Assembly (NCBI RefSeq): GCF_003688995.1 | Contig: NZ_PENI01000043.1 | Location: forward strand, 17,020-81,019 | DNA length: 64,000 bases | From: Streptomyces shenzhenensis | Lineage (GTDB): Bacteria; Actinomycetota; Actinomycetes; Streptomycetales; Streptomycetaceae | Direction of reading: 5' to 3' | Shown here: positions 16,814 to 26,412 of the stretch, piece after piece | Layout of the letters: every line of letters starts with the position of its first letter | Position numbering within the stretch: position 1 is the first letter of the stretch | Position numbers and translations under genes: made by a program | Notes under the pieces: model-generated | Told to the model about the DNA's origin: nothing | Databases searched by the model: none | The model's input: the letters and a program-made list of their open reading frames with translations, nothing else

Positions 16814-17014
16814 ATGAAGATCACCGTCGAGGAAGAGAAGTGCTGCGGCGCCGGACAGTGCGTGCTGATCGCCCCTGAGGTCTTCGACCAGCGCGACGAC
16901 GACGGCATCGTCATCCTGCTCGACGCCGCCCCCGCGGAGGACCAGCACGAGCAGGTCCGTGAGGCCGCCGCCGTCTGCCCCGCCGCCTGCATCCACCTGG
17001 ACGACAACGCATGA
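16814..17014 (+). CDS. Ferredoxin of the P450-associated 3Fe-4S type, 66 aa
   Basis: ATG 16814 has a clear GAGGAGAA RBS. The protein begins MKITVEEEKCCGAGQCVLIA, and cluster ligands are Cys in CCGAGQC and the last Cys in VCPAACIHL. This spacing, with no fourth central Cys, fits the single-cluster [3Fe-4S] ferredoxins that hand electrons to P450s. The residue preceding PAACI and the F in PEVFDQ are family hallmarks. Its stop overlaps the ferredoxin reductase start by 4 bases (ATGA), and a P450 follows: a complete electron-transfer module. Confidence 0.92.
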   Translation: MKITVEEEKCCGAGQCVLIAPEVFDQRDDDGIVILLDAAPAEDQHEQVREAAAVCPAACIHLDDNA

Positions 17015-18204
17015 CTGCCGTACGAAGCGTTCTGGTCGTCGGAGCCTCGGCCGCGGGTCTGACGACGGCCGAGGCACTGCGCCGCAAGGGCTTCACCGGA
17101 ACCCTGACCCTGCTCGGCGCGGAGCGCGAACTGCCCTACGACCGGCCACCGTTGTCGAAGCAAGTCCTGAGCGGGGCCTGGGAGCCGGAGCGCGCCCAGC
17201 TGCGTTCCACGCAGGCCCTGGCAGCGCTGGACGCGGAGTTCGTCCTCGGCGACCCCGCAGTCGGCTTCGACGCCGACAGCCGCGAGGTCACCACCGCGTC
17301 CGGGCGTACCCTCACCGCGGACGCCGTAGTCATCGCGACCGGTGTCACCGCTCGGACCCTGCCCGATCAGCGCGGGGTACGCGGTACCCACGTGGTCAGA
17401 AACCTGGAGGACGCCGCAGCGTTGAGGGCCGATCTGCTCTCCGCGCGTCGGGTCGTCGTCATCGGTGACGGCGTGCTGGGGGCGGAGACCGCGGCGACCG
17501 CGCGGCAGATGGGCCTGGACGTGACCCTGGTCGGGCCGCAGGCGGCACCGATGACCGAGCAGCTCGGCCCCCTGGTCGCCGGTCACCTCGCCGACCTCCA
17601 TCTGCGCAACGGCGTCGAGCTGCGCGGCGGTGTACTGCTGGACGCCCTGCACACTCAGGGCGGTGCGGTCACCGGTCTGCGGCTCAGCGACGGCACGGAG
17701 CTGGAAGCGGACGTCGTGGTCACGGCGGTCGGTTGTGTTCCGGCCACGGACTGGCTGGGGAACAGCGGCCTGAACCTGGACAACGGCGTTGTCTGCGACG
17801 CCCACTGCCGGGCGGCTCCGGGCGTCTGGGCGGTGGGGGACGTGGCGCGCTGGCACCACCAAGGGCTGGGGCGCCCCGTGCGTCTGGAGAACCGGACCAA
17901 CGCGTCCGAGCAGGGCCTCGTCGTCGCTGCGGACATCCTCGGCAACGGCAAGCCCTATCTGCCCGTCCCGTACTTCTGGACCGACCAGTTCGATGTCAAG
18001 CTTCAAGTCCACGGCATCGCCTCGCCCGTCGCCCAGGCAGAAGTCGTCGAGGGCGACCCCGTCGACGGGCGCTTCGTGGTCCGCCTCGAAGGCCCGCTGG
18101 GACCCGAGTGCGTCCTCGGCTGGAACATGCCCAAGCAGGCCCGTGTACAGCGCGCCGACCTGGTGGACTATTACACGCGGCCCCGGCAGCCCGTCACCCC
18201 CTGA
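17011..18204 (+). CDS. NAD(P)H-dependent ferredoxin reductase (FAD, rhodocoxin/putidaredoxin reductase type)
   Basis: A 397-residue FAD flavoprotein. The FAD motif is VLVVGASAAGLTTAEAL, the NAD(P)H motif is VVVIGDGVLGAETAATA, and the second FAD contact is GVWAVGDVARW. The C-terminal domain begins VPYFWTDQFDVKLQVHG, which is characteristic of oxygenase-coupled reductases. It passes electrons from NAD(P)H to the adjacent ferredoxin. The length is normal and the gene looks intact. It is translationally coupled to the ferredoxin gene and 156 bases upstream of the P450. Confidence 0.92.
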   Translation: MTAVRSVLVVGASAAGLTTAEALRRKGFTGTLTLLGAERELPYDRPPLSKQVLSGAWEPERAQLRSTQALAALDAEFVLGDPAVGFDADSREVTTASGRTLTADAVVIATGVTARTLPDQRGVRGTHVVRNLEDAAALRADLLSARRVVVIGDGVLGAETAATARQMGLDVTLVGPQAAPMTEQLGPLVAGHLADLHLRNGVELRGGVLLDALHTQGGAVTGLRLSDGTELEADVVVTAVGCVPATDWLGNSGLNLDNGVVCDAHCRAAPGVWAVGDVARWHHQGLGRPVRLENRTNASEQGLVVAADILGNGKPYLPVPYFWTDQFDVKLQVHGIASPVAQAEVVEGDPVDGRFVVRLEGPLGPECVLGWNMPKQARVQRADLVDYYTRPRQPVTP

Positions 18205-18360
18205 TACCGGCCGGACACGGCACTCAAGCCACCCGACCCGGCCGGGCACGGTCCGTGTCCGCCCCCGCCCCCGCCCCCTGAAGCTCCCAGGTCGGCCTGC
18301 CGTAGGCCGCAGCCGCCCCGACCCGCGCAAGCGTCTCTTTCCCCCACGTCCCGGAGGCCA

Positions 18361-19590
18361 ATGATGACTGCACAGAGCAAGACAAGCGACACCATTCCCG
18401 CGTTCCCGCCGCCCCGTTCCGCAGTGTGCCCCTTCGCGCCGTCCCCGGAGTTGCAGGCCCTCGCTGATCACGGTCCGGTGACCAGGGTGCGTTCCTGGGG
18501 CGGTTCGACTCCGTGGGCCGTCACCGGTCACGCGGAGCAGAAGAAACTGCTGACGGACCCACGCCTCAGCGTCAACTTCGCCGCGCCCAACTTCCCCAGT
18601 CCCATCGATCCCCAGCACAGCCATGGGGGCGCCACCGATCTCAGCTTCGTCGGCATGGACGACCCGGAGCATCTCCGGCTGCGCCGCATGATCAGCGGTA
18701 CCTTCACCATCAAGCGGGTCGAGGCGATGCGCCCGGCGGTGCAGCGCATCGCGGACGACTTCATCGACCGGATGCTGGCCGGCCCCAACCCCACCGACCT
18801 CGTCCAGTCCCTGGCGTTGCCGCTGCCGTCCCTGGTGATCTCCGAGATGCTCGGGGTGCCCTACGAGGACCACGAGTTCTTCCAGACGAACAGCAAGGTG
18901 CTGGTCTCCGCCACCGCGACCGGAGAAGAGCGCGGCGCGGCGCACACGGCGCTCGCCGACTATCTGAACGACCTCATCTCACAGAAGATCGCCGAGCCGG
19001 GCGACGACCTGATCTCCAAGCTCGGCGCGCAGGTGCAGTCGGGGCAACTCACCGCCCGCGAGGCCGCCACCATGGGTGTGCTGCTCTTGCTCGGCGGCCA
19101 CGAGACCACCGCCAACATGATCAGCCTGGGCACCCTGACGCTACTCCAGCACCCCGAGCAGCTGGAGATGATCCGGGACGCCGAGGACCCCCAGGTCGTC
19201 GTGAACGCGGTCGAGGAGCTGCTGCGCTACCTCTCCATCGTGCACCTGGGGCGCCGTCGCACGGCGCTGGAGGACATCGAGATCGCCGGGCACACCATCC
19301 CCGCCGGTGACGGCGTCATCCTGCTCGGCGAACTGGCCAACCGGGACCCCGAAGTGTTCGCAGAACCGGACCGGCTCGACATCACCCGCAACGCCCACCT
19401 GCACCAGGCGTTCGGCGGCGGCACCCACCACTGCGTGGGCCAGCCGCTCGCGCGCCTCGAACTCCAGGTGATCTACCCGACTCTCTTCCGCCGCATCCCC
19501 ACCCTCCGTGCGGCCGTCCCGCTCCAGGACGTGAAGTTCAAGTACGACGCGGTGATCTACGGCCTCCACGAGCTGCCCGTCACCTGGTAA
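18361..19590 (+). CDS. Cytochrome P450 (bacterial class I)
   Basis: A 409-residue P450. The I-helix motif is LLLLGGHETTANM, the K-helix E-x-x-R is EELLRYL, and the heme-binding loop is FGGGTHHCVGQPLARLELQ with the axial Cys. It ends GLHELPVTW. Upstream GGAGG precedes the start; the ATG pair at 18361/18364 gives either MMTAQ or MTAQ. Electrons should come from the ferredoxin and reductase encoded just upstream. The substrate cannot be read from sequence, and no biosynthetic core enzyme is adjacent. A perfect hairpin terminator follows. Confidence 0.93.
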   Translation: MMTAQSKTSDTIPAFPPPRSAVCPFAPSPELQALADHGPVTRVRSWGGSTPWAVTGHAEQKKLLTDPRLSVNFAAPNFPSPIDPQHSHGGATDLSFVGMDDPEHLRLRRMISGTFTIKRVEAMRPAVQRIADDFIDRMLAGPNPTDLVQSLALPLPSLVISEMLGVPYEDHEFFQTNSKVLVSATATGEERGAAHTALADYLNDLISQKIAEPGDDLISKLGAQVQSGQLTAREAATMGVLLLLGGHETTANMISLGTLTLLQHPEQLEMIRDAEDPQVVVNAVEELLRYLSIVHLGRRRTALEDIEIAGHTIPAGDGVILLGELANRDPEVFAEPDRLDITRNAHLHQAFGGGTHHCVGQPLARLELQVIYPTLFRRIPTLRAAVPLQDVKFKYDAVIYGLHELPVTW

Positions 19591-19610
19591 CGGCGGCCCG
19601 GAAGAACAGC

Positions 19611-19644
19611 GACGGCGCGATGCCACCGAAGGCATCGCGCCGTC
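19611..19644 (+). terminator. Intrinsic-type terminator after P450
   Basis: GACGGCGCGATGCC (19611-19624) pairs perfectly with GGCATCGCGCCGTC (19631-19644) around a 6-base ACCGAA loop, 21 bases after the P450 stop. Confidence 0.85.
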
Positions 19645-19679
19645 TCGCCAGAAACAGCGGCAGAACCCGTGAAACCCTA

Positions 19680-20313
19680 GGTGAGCTGGAAGGTTTCCTC
19701 GATCCACCTGCGACAGATCACTTCCGCCAGCGTGTCGAGCGAGACGTCGCCGGGGCTCAGCAGCGGAAGTAGGACACCTCGCCGGTGTCACGGTGCCGCC
19801 GCGCGACCAGCACACTCGTCCCGGGCCCTTCTCGTTCCGGTTCGCGTCGGGAGCGTCGTCGGGGCGGACATCGAGCCAGGCCCAGTCGTACTCGCGGGTG
19901 CCCTTGGTGCCGTGTCCGGTCTGCCGACGCATCCATTGCCCGGGCCGCACCTTGTGGATCATTTTGCGGGCCTCTCACCGGCGTCCGATCCCGTCGATGA
20001 TCTGGTAGGTGGTGGCGGTGCCAATGGTGTAGCCGAGCCCCAGCGCCCGTATGCCCCGGCGTAGTTCGCGCCCGCACTACGCCTCGTCGCCCGCGAACCA
20101 GTGGGCTTGCAGGTCGGCGGCGAACGCGTCGGTGACCATGGCCAGCGCCTGCTGCGGCTTCGTCGCGAAGGCGATCTCCTCCGGCACTCCGGCGACCTCG
20201 CGGCGTTCCCCGTCCGCAGCCCAGTCCGCCGGGAGATACCGGGCCGGATCGATGCTCACCTTCGTCGTCGCGGAGGCCGCCGCCAGGTGCACCGCCACCT
20301 GGCGCAGGCCGAT
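19680..20313 (-). pseudogene. IS701-family transposase remnant
   Basis: Minus-strand pieces in shifting frames follow an IS701-type DDE transposase: RQVAVHLAAASATTKVSID, ARYLPADW, PEEIAFATKPQQALAMVTDA and HWFAGDEA (catalytic Asp strand), later EYDWAWLDVRPDD, then RHRDTGEVSYFRC and finally CRRWIEETFQLT. Several frameshifts and a deletion break it, and both protein ends are missing. No terminal inverted repeats were identified. Confidence 0.75.
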
Positions 20314-20591
20314 GGCATCTCAGCGTGTCTGCTCGCCGTGCGGTTGCGGTTGCTGGAGAAGCACAAGCCGGTAGCTCGGGAGGCCATCGCATCGCACCCG
20401 GTGCAGATCAGATACACCCTGCCCCAGAGCGGAAACGAGCGGGTGCGCGTTCTCGTACCGCTGGTTCCCTGGGCTTGCCGTTGGGGCATCGCCGCTGCCT
20501 GACGAAGGCGCGCATCGCCGATTCGTCACACCACGGCGTTGTAGCGCGCGCGAGACTGCCCATTTGCCGGACTTGAGGCAAACTCCACTGC

Positions 20592-21077
20592 ATGGTGAGT
20601 CTGCAGAACATCACGGCGGATGACTGGCTGTTGTGGCAGGAGATCCGTGTTGCTGCCCTGACTGATGCGCCGTATGCGTTCAAAGCCCGGCTTGCCGACT
20701 GGCACAGGGGTGGCAAGGAGCAGTGGCGTGCTCATCTTGCCATCCCCGGCGCCTTCAACGTCGTCGCGCGGCAGGGCGGTCGTCTGCCTGTCGGTATGGT
20801 CAGGGGTATCCCGGCAGATAGCGAGACGAGCGAACTCAGGTCGCTGTGGGTCAGTCCCGAGGCGCGAGGCGACGGCGTCGGAGACCGGCTGATCGAAGCA
20901 GTCACGACGTGGGCCCTGCGATCAGGCTCCACAACACTGAAGCTCGCGGTGATCCCAGGCAACGAGTCAGCCATCGCCCTCTACCGACGCAACGGGTTCA
21001 TCGTGACCGAAGAGCTTGGGGACCTGTTGCCCGACGGCGTAACCAGGGAGCAGGTGATGGCCAAGAGACTTCGCTGA
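20592..21077 (+). CDS. GNAT family N-acetyltransferase, 161 aa
   Basis: ATG 20592 begins MVSLQNITADDWLLWQEIRV. Acetyl-CoA-binding motif A is ELRSLWVSPEARGDGVGDRL, with the R/Q-x-x-G-x-G/A pattern seen as RGDGVGD. The motif B region is ALYRRNGFIVTEE. The length is typical for a single-domain GNAT acting on a small molecule or protein N-terminus. The gene is intact although it sits between two transposase wrecks, and its substrate is unknown. No clear RBS is seen directly upstream; a leaderless or weak start is possible. Confidence 0.85.
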   Translation: MVSLQNITADDWLLWQEIRVAALTDAPYAFKARLADWHRGGKEQWRAHLAIPGAFNVVARQGGRLPVGMVRGIPADSETSELRSLWVSPEARGDGVGDRLIEAVTTWALRSGSTTLKLAVIPGNESAIALYRRNGFIVTEELGDLLPDGVTREQVMAKRLR

Positions 21078-21293
21078 CCCTCAACGCCGTCATTTCTCGG
21101 GTTCTGGCTCACTTTCCGTGGATCGCCACGCTGAGTGACGTTCATCGGGCGGGCGGGCCTTCAGGAAGCTGCCCGAAAGTGATCCGTCCCCAGTGCGGTA
21201 TGGCTGACAGCTCGGCCCGTGGACGAAGTGGTGCTTCGGCTGGAGGATTTACCTGTTCCCGTCGATCTCGGACGTGACTGTGCTGTCCGTCGA

Positions 21294-22818
21294 CGTGACC
21301 GATGAGGTGGTACGCATTGAGGCCCGGAGCATGGTGGTGAGGTCCGATTGCCCTGGCCGCGGGAGCTGGTCGCGACGGATTCACAGATCCTGCCTGCGAT
21401 TTCCCGTTGATGTGCTCAGTGGGGGCAGGCGGGTCGTTGTCTGTTGACGAGTCCGCCAGTTCCTCTGTCCGGTCATCTTGTGTGGGCGCCGGACTTTCGC
21501 CGAACAGATGCCGGTGCTGACCCGTTGATACGACCGGCGGACCGAGCGCCTGCGGTCGACGCTGGCCGCGGTCGGCCTCGCGCTCGCCGGTCGAGCCGGG
21601 GCCCGCATGGCGAGAGTCTTCGGTGTGTCTATCAGCCGCAGTACGGTGCTGAGGCTCATCAAAGCCTTGCCCGACCCGGAAGTTCCGGCCCCGCGCGTGG
21701 TTGGCGTCGATGAGTACGCGACCCGCAAAGGCCGTACGGGACCGTCCTGGTCGATGGCGAAAGCCGTAGGCCGGTGGATCTGTTGCCTGACCGGGAAGCC
21801 TCCGGTCTGGCCGCTTGGCTTGTGAAGCGGCCCACGGTGGAGGTGGTACGCCGCGATCGGGCACCCTTCTTCGCCGAAGGCGCCACTGCCGGGGCGCCCC
21901 AGGCGGTGCAGGTGGCGGACAGGTGGCGCCTCTGGCGCAACCTGGGCGAAGCCGCCGAGCGTTGTGTCGCGGACCACTGCGGGTGCCTGAGGGCGCTGGC
22001 GCCAGGTCCAGCCCAGCCTGCCCCCGAGCTGGAGAAGTTCGAAGACCCCCCGCCTCGCCGTGGCCGACCGGACATCGATTCGCCGACCGCACCCGCGCCA
22101 AGCACGCGACCATTCACGAACTGCTGGCCGCCGGACATAGCCGGAGGGCGAGCGGCCGGCAGCTCCGCATGACCTCCCGTACCGTCAAGCTCTTCGCCGA
22201 CGCAGCCACCCTGGAGGACCTCTTCCGCGGGCAATGGCAAGGCCGACCGTCCAAGCTCGACGCGTTCAAGCCCTACCCGGACTACCGCTGGAACAGGGCT
22301 GCACCAACGCATGGAAGGTGTGGGAGGAGATTGTGCCGCTCGGCTATCAGGGCAGCTGCCAGCGGGGGGTCGCGCCTACTTCCGGGAGAAGCGGACCTCT
22401 CCAAGTCCCGATTACAGCGCAACCGCCGTCACCCCGGGTCGTCGCCAAATGGACCCTCCGGCGACCTGAGACTCTCCCGGAGATCGACCACCTTCGGTTC
22501 AAGGCCGTCCTGGCCCACTGCCCCGGACTCGACGCCCTCACCGGTCACGTCCGGTCCTTCGCCCAGATGCTCACCGAGCGCCAGGGCGAACGGCTGCCAC
22601 AGTGGCTCGACGCCGTCCGGCGAGACGACCTCCGCAGTCTCCGCGCCCTCGCCGCGGGCGTCGAACGGGACCGGGATGCCGTCATCGCCGGCCTCACCCT
22701 GCCCTGGAATTCCGGCGTCATCGAAGGACACGTCAACCGGATCAAGATGCTCAAGCGCCAGATGTTCGGCCGGGCCGGCTTCGCTCTCCGGCGGAAGAGG
22801 GTTCTTCTGGCCAACTGA
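21294..22818 (+). pseudogene. ISL3-family transposase, multiply frameshifted
   Basis: Recognisable blocks in order: DVTDEVVRIEARS with a degraded zinc-finger region, RRTFAEQMPVLTR, RRTERLRSTLAAVGLALAG, ARMARVFGVSISRSTVLRLI, VVGVDEYATRKGRT, LVKRPTVEVVRRDRAPFFAE, APQAVQVADRWRLWRNLGEA, then a distal part with PEIDHLRFKAVLAHCPGLD and LPWNSGVIEGHVNRIKMLK. These belong to ISL3 transposases. They are split over at least three frames with in-frame stops. The last 195 residues (22234-22818) remain open, so the damage is mainly in the first two thirds. Confidence 0.85.
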
Positions 22819-22860
22819 CCACAGCCACCCATAGGGTGACGGGGACGAAAGAAGAGCACA

Positions 22861-23448
22861 ATGGATCCCCGCATACCCCGCTTGCGTCGCAAGCTGGCCG
22901 CGATCCCTTTCCAACCGCTGCGCAGCCACTCCTTCGGGGAAGAGCAGCACAAGTTCTGCCTCGGTCCGAAGCTGGCGGAGGCACGAGTCGCTGCGTTCGA
23001 GGCCGAACGCGACATCGTCCTGCCCGACGCCTATCGGCAGTTCCTCACGCACATCGGCGGCTCAGGCGCGGCACCGTTCTACGGCCTTATACCGCTGGAG
23101 CGGTGTTCCCTGCTGGTCATGAATCCGCGCGGAGAACCGGGGACACCCCGCGGCTTCGAGGGCACAGCACCCGGGGCAAGCGAACGCGACCTCTTCCTCC
23201 ACGTCATCGAGATGGGCTGCACCGACGTATGCGTCATCGCGGTGACCGGTCCCCTCACCGGCCGCGTCCTCATTGGTAACAGCGACGGCTATTGGGGCCC
23301 CAACGTCTCCTCCGCCACTGACTTCCTCGACTGGTACGAACGCTGGCTCAACCACATGAGCGCCGGACGCGATAACCGCGCCCTGGAGCTCACCTCACCT
23401 CGACTTCGTGCCCATCCAAACCGCCATCGCATGACTCCGAAGATCTAA
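22861..23448 (+). CDS. SMI1/KNR4 (SUKH) family protein, possible orphan immunity protein
   Basis: ATG 22861, 42 bases after the ISL3 remnant, begins MDPRIPRLRRKLAAIPFQPL. The SUKH signature is clear: E-x8-LP-x-x-Y-R-x-F-L as ERDIVLPDAYRQFLTHIGGS, then GAAPFYGLIPL, and the late V-I-A-V-T-G-x-x-x-G-R-V-L-I-G-N-S-D-G-Y-W strand pair. The 195-residue length is normal. Members often neutralise toxins of contact-dependent or polymorphic toxin systems. No toxin gene is adjacent, because transposase remnants flank it, so it may have lost its partner or be recruited from elsewhere. Confidence 0.85.
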   Translation: MDPRIPRLRRKLAAIPFQPLRSHSFGEEQHKFCLGPKLAEARVAAFEAERDIVLPDAYRQFLTHIGGSGAAPFYGLIPLERCSLLVMNPRGEPGTPRGFEGTAPGASERDLFLHVIEMGCTDVCVIAVTGPLTGRVLIGNSDGYWGPNVSSATDFLDWYERWLNHMSAGRDNRALELTSPRLRAHPNRHRMTPKI

Positions 23449-23854
23449 CTCTCCGTAACAGCTACACGGAATGTGAGCCAGAACCCGAAGTCGTGAACAT
23501 CCGGCGCGGGCACTGCCTCCCGAACTGCCGCTGAAACGCTGCTCTGCGACGTGAACAGAGCCATCAGACATGGTGGGCTTCTGCGCAGGCCGGCTGTTGA
23601 GGTGTCAACGGGGGAGTGGCGGTACTTCGTGGGGTGTGAGTATGAGTACATCGTCCGGCCCGGGAGGGTTGGGAGTCGTCGTGACCCAGAACTCCGTCGA
23701 GCCGCCCGTCGAGCGGGTGAATCCCGAGAGGCGGTGCGAGATTGTGCCGGTCGGGCGGCGTGCAGTCGGCTCCTGTGCCGGAAAGAAGGTGATGCATCAA
23801 CCATTCGTGCTGAGGTCCGCTCGGCGGTGTCCATCGTCACCCCTCCCGGTCGGC
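23449..23854. other. Intergenic stretch, no confident gene
   Basis: About 400 bases between the SUKH gene and the TetR remnant. Short frames on both strands show no family signature, and it is probably decayed DNA. Confidence 0.4.
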
Positions 23855-24090
23855 TTCGGCTTGACGATCAGGGGTTGGCTGACAGAGGCGTTCGATGAGG
23901 ATCTGCCAGCTGTCGGCCAGGCGTGCGATGTGGCGGGTGTTGTCGGCCCGTGGGGGCATGGGCAGGTAGAGCAGGATGGGGCCTTCGAGCGCGCCGGTCA
24001 GGTGCAGGGCGAGGCTGTCGACGTCCGGGGCGTCGACCCCGGCCTGCCCAAGAAGCATGCGGAGATGGGTCTGGGACAAGGTCGACTCCC
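23855..24090 (-). pseudogene. TetR-family regulator, C-terminal remnant
   Basis: The minus strand encodes ESTLSQTHLRMLLGQAGV, DVDSLALHLTGALEGPILLY and HIARLADSWQILIERLC, a pattern matching the last three helices of TetR ligand domains. No helix-turn-helix remains, because the IS5 remnant abuts it upstream. The element's insertion probably removed the N-terminal half. Confidence 0.45.
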
Positions 24091-24117
24091 CGGCGAGAAG
24101 CTGATACCGCGGGCGGC

Positions 24118-24765
24118 GACGGGCCGACCGCGTGTGTCGGACCGGCAGGTCATCAACGGGACGGTCGATAAGATCCGGACCGGGATCTCTCGGCGCTACC
24201 TGCCGGAACGCTACGGCCCGTGGAAGACGGTGTACACCCGTTTCCGCCGCTACGCCCTGGACGGCGTGTTCACCCGGGCCCTGCAGCAGATCCACGCCAT
24301 CGGCCGAAAAGGGGGATCACCAGGCCGGGCGAACCGGATGAGCACGCCCTCGGCCGATCCCGAGGAGGCCCGACCAGCAAAATCCATCTCGCCTGCGACG
24401 GCCGTGGGCGACCCCTCGCGATCCTGCTGACACCAGGCCAACGCCACGACAGTGTCTGCGCACGCCCCCTTCCGGAACGCATCAGCGTCCCCCGCGCCTA
24501 CCGGCGCCGACGCGGCATCGCGCACATCATCCCCGAAAAGGCCGACCAGCAGCGGCACCGACGCAACCGTGGACAGCGCTGCGGTCGACCGCCGGAGTTC
24601 GACCGGGAGACCTAGCGCCGACGCTGCCGACGCAACGCCGTCGAACGCTGCTTCAACCGGCTCAAGGGCTTTCGCGGCATCGCCACGAGATACGAGAAGA
24701 CCGCCACTTCCTACGAAGCGGCGGTCACACTCGCGTCATCCCTGCCCTGGGCAAGATCCGTTTGA
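24118..24765 (+). pseudogene. IS5-family transposase remnant
   Basis: Blocks typical of IS5-group transposases appear in order but in different frames: DRQVINGTVDKIRTGISRRY then LPERYGPWKTVYTRFRRYAL, RSRGGPTSKIHLACDGRGRP, LAILLTPGQRHDS, then RRRGIAHIIPEKADQQRHR and VERCFNRLKGFRGIATRYEK. The first Asp block (usually WLVQIDSTVVRAHQHAAG) is deleted and an in-frame stop precedes the Glu block. The copy is non-functional and borders the sugar operon. Confidence 0.8.
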
Positions 24766-24840
24766 AGACGGACCCCAGCACGCCGTCGACCAGGCGCGAG
24801 CCCGGCGGACGCTGCCCGCAGAAACTGCCGGCGGCGCTGC

Positions 24841-25503
24841 CTACGGCCGCCCGGCCGGATCGCGGGGGCCGGGCAGTTCCGCCCCGGGAATGACCAGGTC
24901 CGCCCGGTCACGGGTGCCCGCGACGAGATCCGCGTTGCGCTGGTCGGTGCCCAGGACCCAGGCGACCGCCGTGTCGTGCGGCTTGCCGAACTCCTCGTGA
25001 CGTGCGACGAGTCGGCGGATCCTGTCCTCCTCGTCCGGCTCGCAGAACCACACCTCGTCCAGCTCCGGACGGACGCGCGTCCAGGAACCGGTCTCCAGCA
25101 GAAGGTAGTTGCCCTCGGTCACGATCAGGCGGGCCGTCGGTGGCACGGGGATGGCGCCGGCGATCGGCTGTTCCAGCTCGCGCTCGAAACCCGGCGCGTA
25201 CACCACCTCGCCGGTCTCCTCGCGCAGCCGTCGCAGCAGCGCCGCGTACCCGGCCGCGTCGAAGGTGTCCGGGGCGCCCTTGCGGTCGCGGCGGCCCAGC
25301 CGGTCCAGTTCGACGTCGGCGAGGTGGAAGCCGTCCATCGGGACATGAGCGACCCAGGGCGGTCCGCCCCCGTTGAGCTCGCGCACCAGGTGTTCGGCGA
25401 GGGTCGTCTTGCCCGCGCCGGGGCTGCCGGTGATACCGAGGATCGCCCGGCGGCCGGGGCTGGCCAGGGACTCGGCCCGCCGCAGGAGGTCGTCGACGGT
25501 CAT
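24841..25503 (-). CDS. P-loop sugar/nucleoside kinase of the uridine-kinase-like (FrcK) type
   Basis: A 220-residue kinase; ATG 25503 overlaps the stop of the epimerase gene (ATGA). The Walker A motif is ILGITGSPGAGKTTLAEHLV. An Asp for the acceptor site is in VPMDGFHLAD, and a lid with Arg residues is in DEEDRIRRLVARHEEFGK. The second half, RLIVTEGNYLLLE, is the family's substrate-side strand. This family is often the last gene of fructose- or rare-sugar ABC operons (frcK in Sinorhizobium), so phosphorylation of the imported or epimerised ketose is the likely role. It is the last gene of the operon and lies 75 bases from the IS5 scar. Confidence 0.82.
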   Translation of the reverse strand: MTVDDLLRRAESLASPGRRAILGITGSPGAGKTTLAEHLVRELNGGGPPWVAHVPMDGFHLADVELDRLGRRDRKGAPDTFDAAGYAALLRRLREETGEVVYAPGFERELEQPIAGAIPVPPTARLIVTEGNYLLLETGSWTRVRPELDEVWFCEPDEEDRIRRLVARHEEFGKPHDTAVAWVLGTDQRNADLVAGTRDRADLVIPGAELPGPRDPAGRP

Positions 25504-26399
25504 CCGCGGACGCCGCTCACTGCCAGGTGCTGGGCGATGAAACCGCGCGCGTGACGGGCGAGGTCCTCGCCGTCGGACCAGAGGTTGCGCCAGATGGCCA
25601 GATCGCCCGACAGACCCGGTGCCACCACTGCCGAGGAGAAGGACTCGAAGGTGATCGGGCCGCGGTAGCCGATGTCGGCGAGCGCGTGGAAGAAGGCCGT
25701 GAAGTCCAGATGGCCGGAGCCGAGGTAGCCGCGGTGGTTCTCGCCGATGTGGACGTAGCCGAGGCGGTCGCCCGCCTCGCGCACGGGCCGGACCAGGTCG
25801 TCCTCCTCGATGTTCATGTGGTACGTGTCCAGGTGGATCAGGATGTTGTCCTCGCCGATGTCGTCGGCGAGGGCGAGCGCGTCGCGGGCGGTGTTGACGA
25901 CGTTCGTCTCGTACCGGTTGCAGACTTCCAGGCCGAGCGTCATGCCGAGCCCGCGGGCCTCCTGCGCGAGCCGCCTGAGGACGGAGACGACGTTGGCGCG
26001 GCCCGCGCTGCTCAGCGGGGCGCCGTACTTGCCGAGCGCGCTGTAGAGGGCGCCGGTGAAGTGCGTACCGCCCAGGCCGTGCGTGACGGCGAGCGAGTCG
26101 TGCAGCAGCTTCTCGCCGCGCTCGACGACGGCCGGGTCGGCGCTGGAGACGTCGGCGTCGAAGGCGAGACCCCGCGAGCACGCGACCTTCAGGCCCGCGT
26201 CGGCGATCTCCTTGCGGGCCGCGCTCACGTCGAGGTTGACGGAGTCGTGCAGCGACAGCTCCAGCAGGTCGAACCCGGCGGCCCTGGTGCGCTCGACGGC
26301 GTGGCTCACCGAGGCCGGCGAGGTGTCGCCCACCCAGACGAGGGCGTGCACGCCGATCGGGTTCGGGGCGGAGGTCGCTACGGTCTTCGCGGCGGTCAT
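25500..26399 (-). CDS. Sugar epimerase/isomerase, D-tagatose/D-psicose 3-epimerase-like TIM barrel
   Basis: ATG 26399 (MTAAKTVATSAPNPIGVHAL) is preferred over an upstream ATG because GAGGAG is well spaced. The 299-residue protein is an AP-endonuclease-2/xylose-isomerase-like barrel. Metal-ligand candidates follow the 3-epimerase pattern: Glu in LGLEVCNRYET, Asp and His in IHLDTYHMNIEE, His in YVHIGENHRGYLGSGHLDF, and Glu in ITFESFSS. Such enzymes invert C3 of ketohexoses or isomerise sugar phosphates. Its position between the ABC ATPase and the kinase suggests the imported ketose is epimerised and then phosphorylated. Confidence 0.85.
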   Translation of the reverse strand: MTAAKTVATSAPNPIGVHALVWVGDTSPASVSHAVERTRAAGFDLLELSLHDSVNLDVSAARKEIADAGLKVACSRGLAFDADVSSADPAVVERGEKLLHDSLAVTHGLGGTHFTGALYSALGKYGAPLSSAGRANVVSVLRRLAQEARGLGMTLGLEVCNRYETNVVNTARDALALADDIGEDNILIHLDTYHMNIEEDDLVRPVREAGDRLGYVHIGENHRGYLGSGHLDFTAFFHALADIGYRGPITFESFSSAVVAPGLSGDLAIWRNLWSDGEDLARHARGFIAQHLAVSGVRG

Positions 26400-26412
26400 G
26401 GAACGGAACTCC

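Noticed and set aside
16510..18945. 811-codon minus-strand frame opposite ferredoxin, reductase and P450 genes
   Set aside because: Antisense shadow of three well-supported genes, with no family motifs and implausible composition.
20326..20590. Possible continuation of the IS701 remnant or a small gene before the GNAT
   Set aside because: I could not align any block with confidence, and the frames are short and unconvincing.
21146..22860. Terminal inverted repeats of the ISL3 element
   Set aside because: No matching ends were found by eye near 21140-21200 and 22820-22860, so the element boundaries are left undefined.
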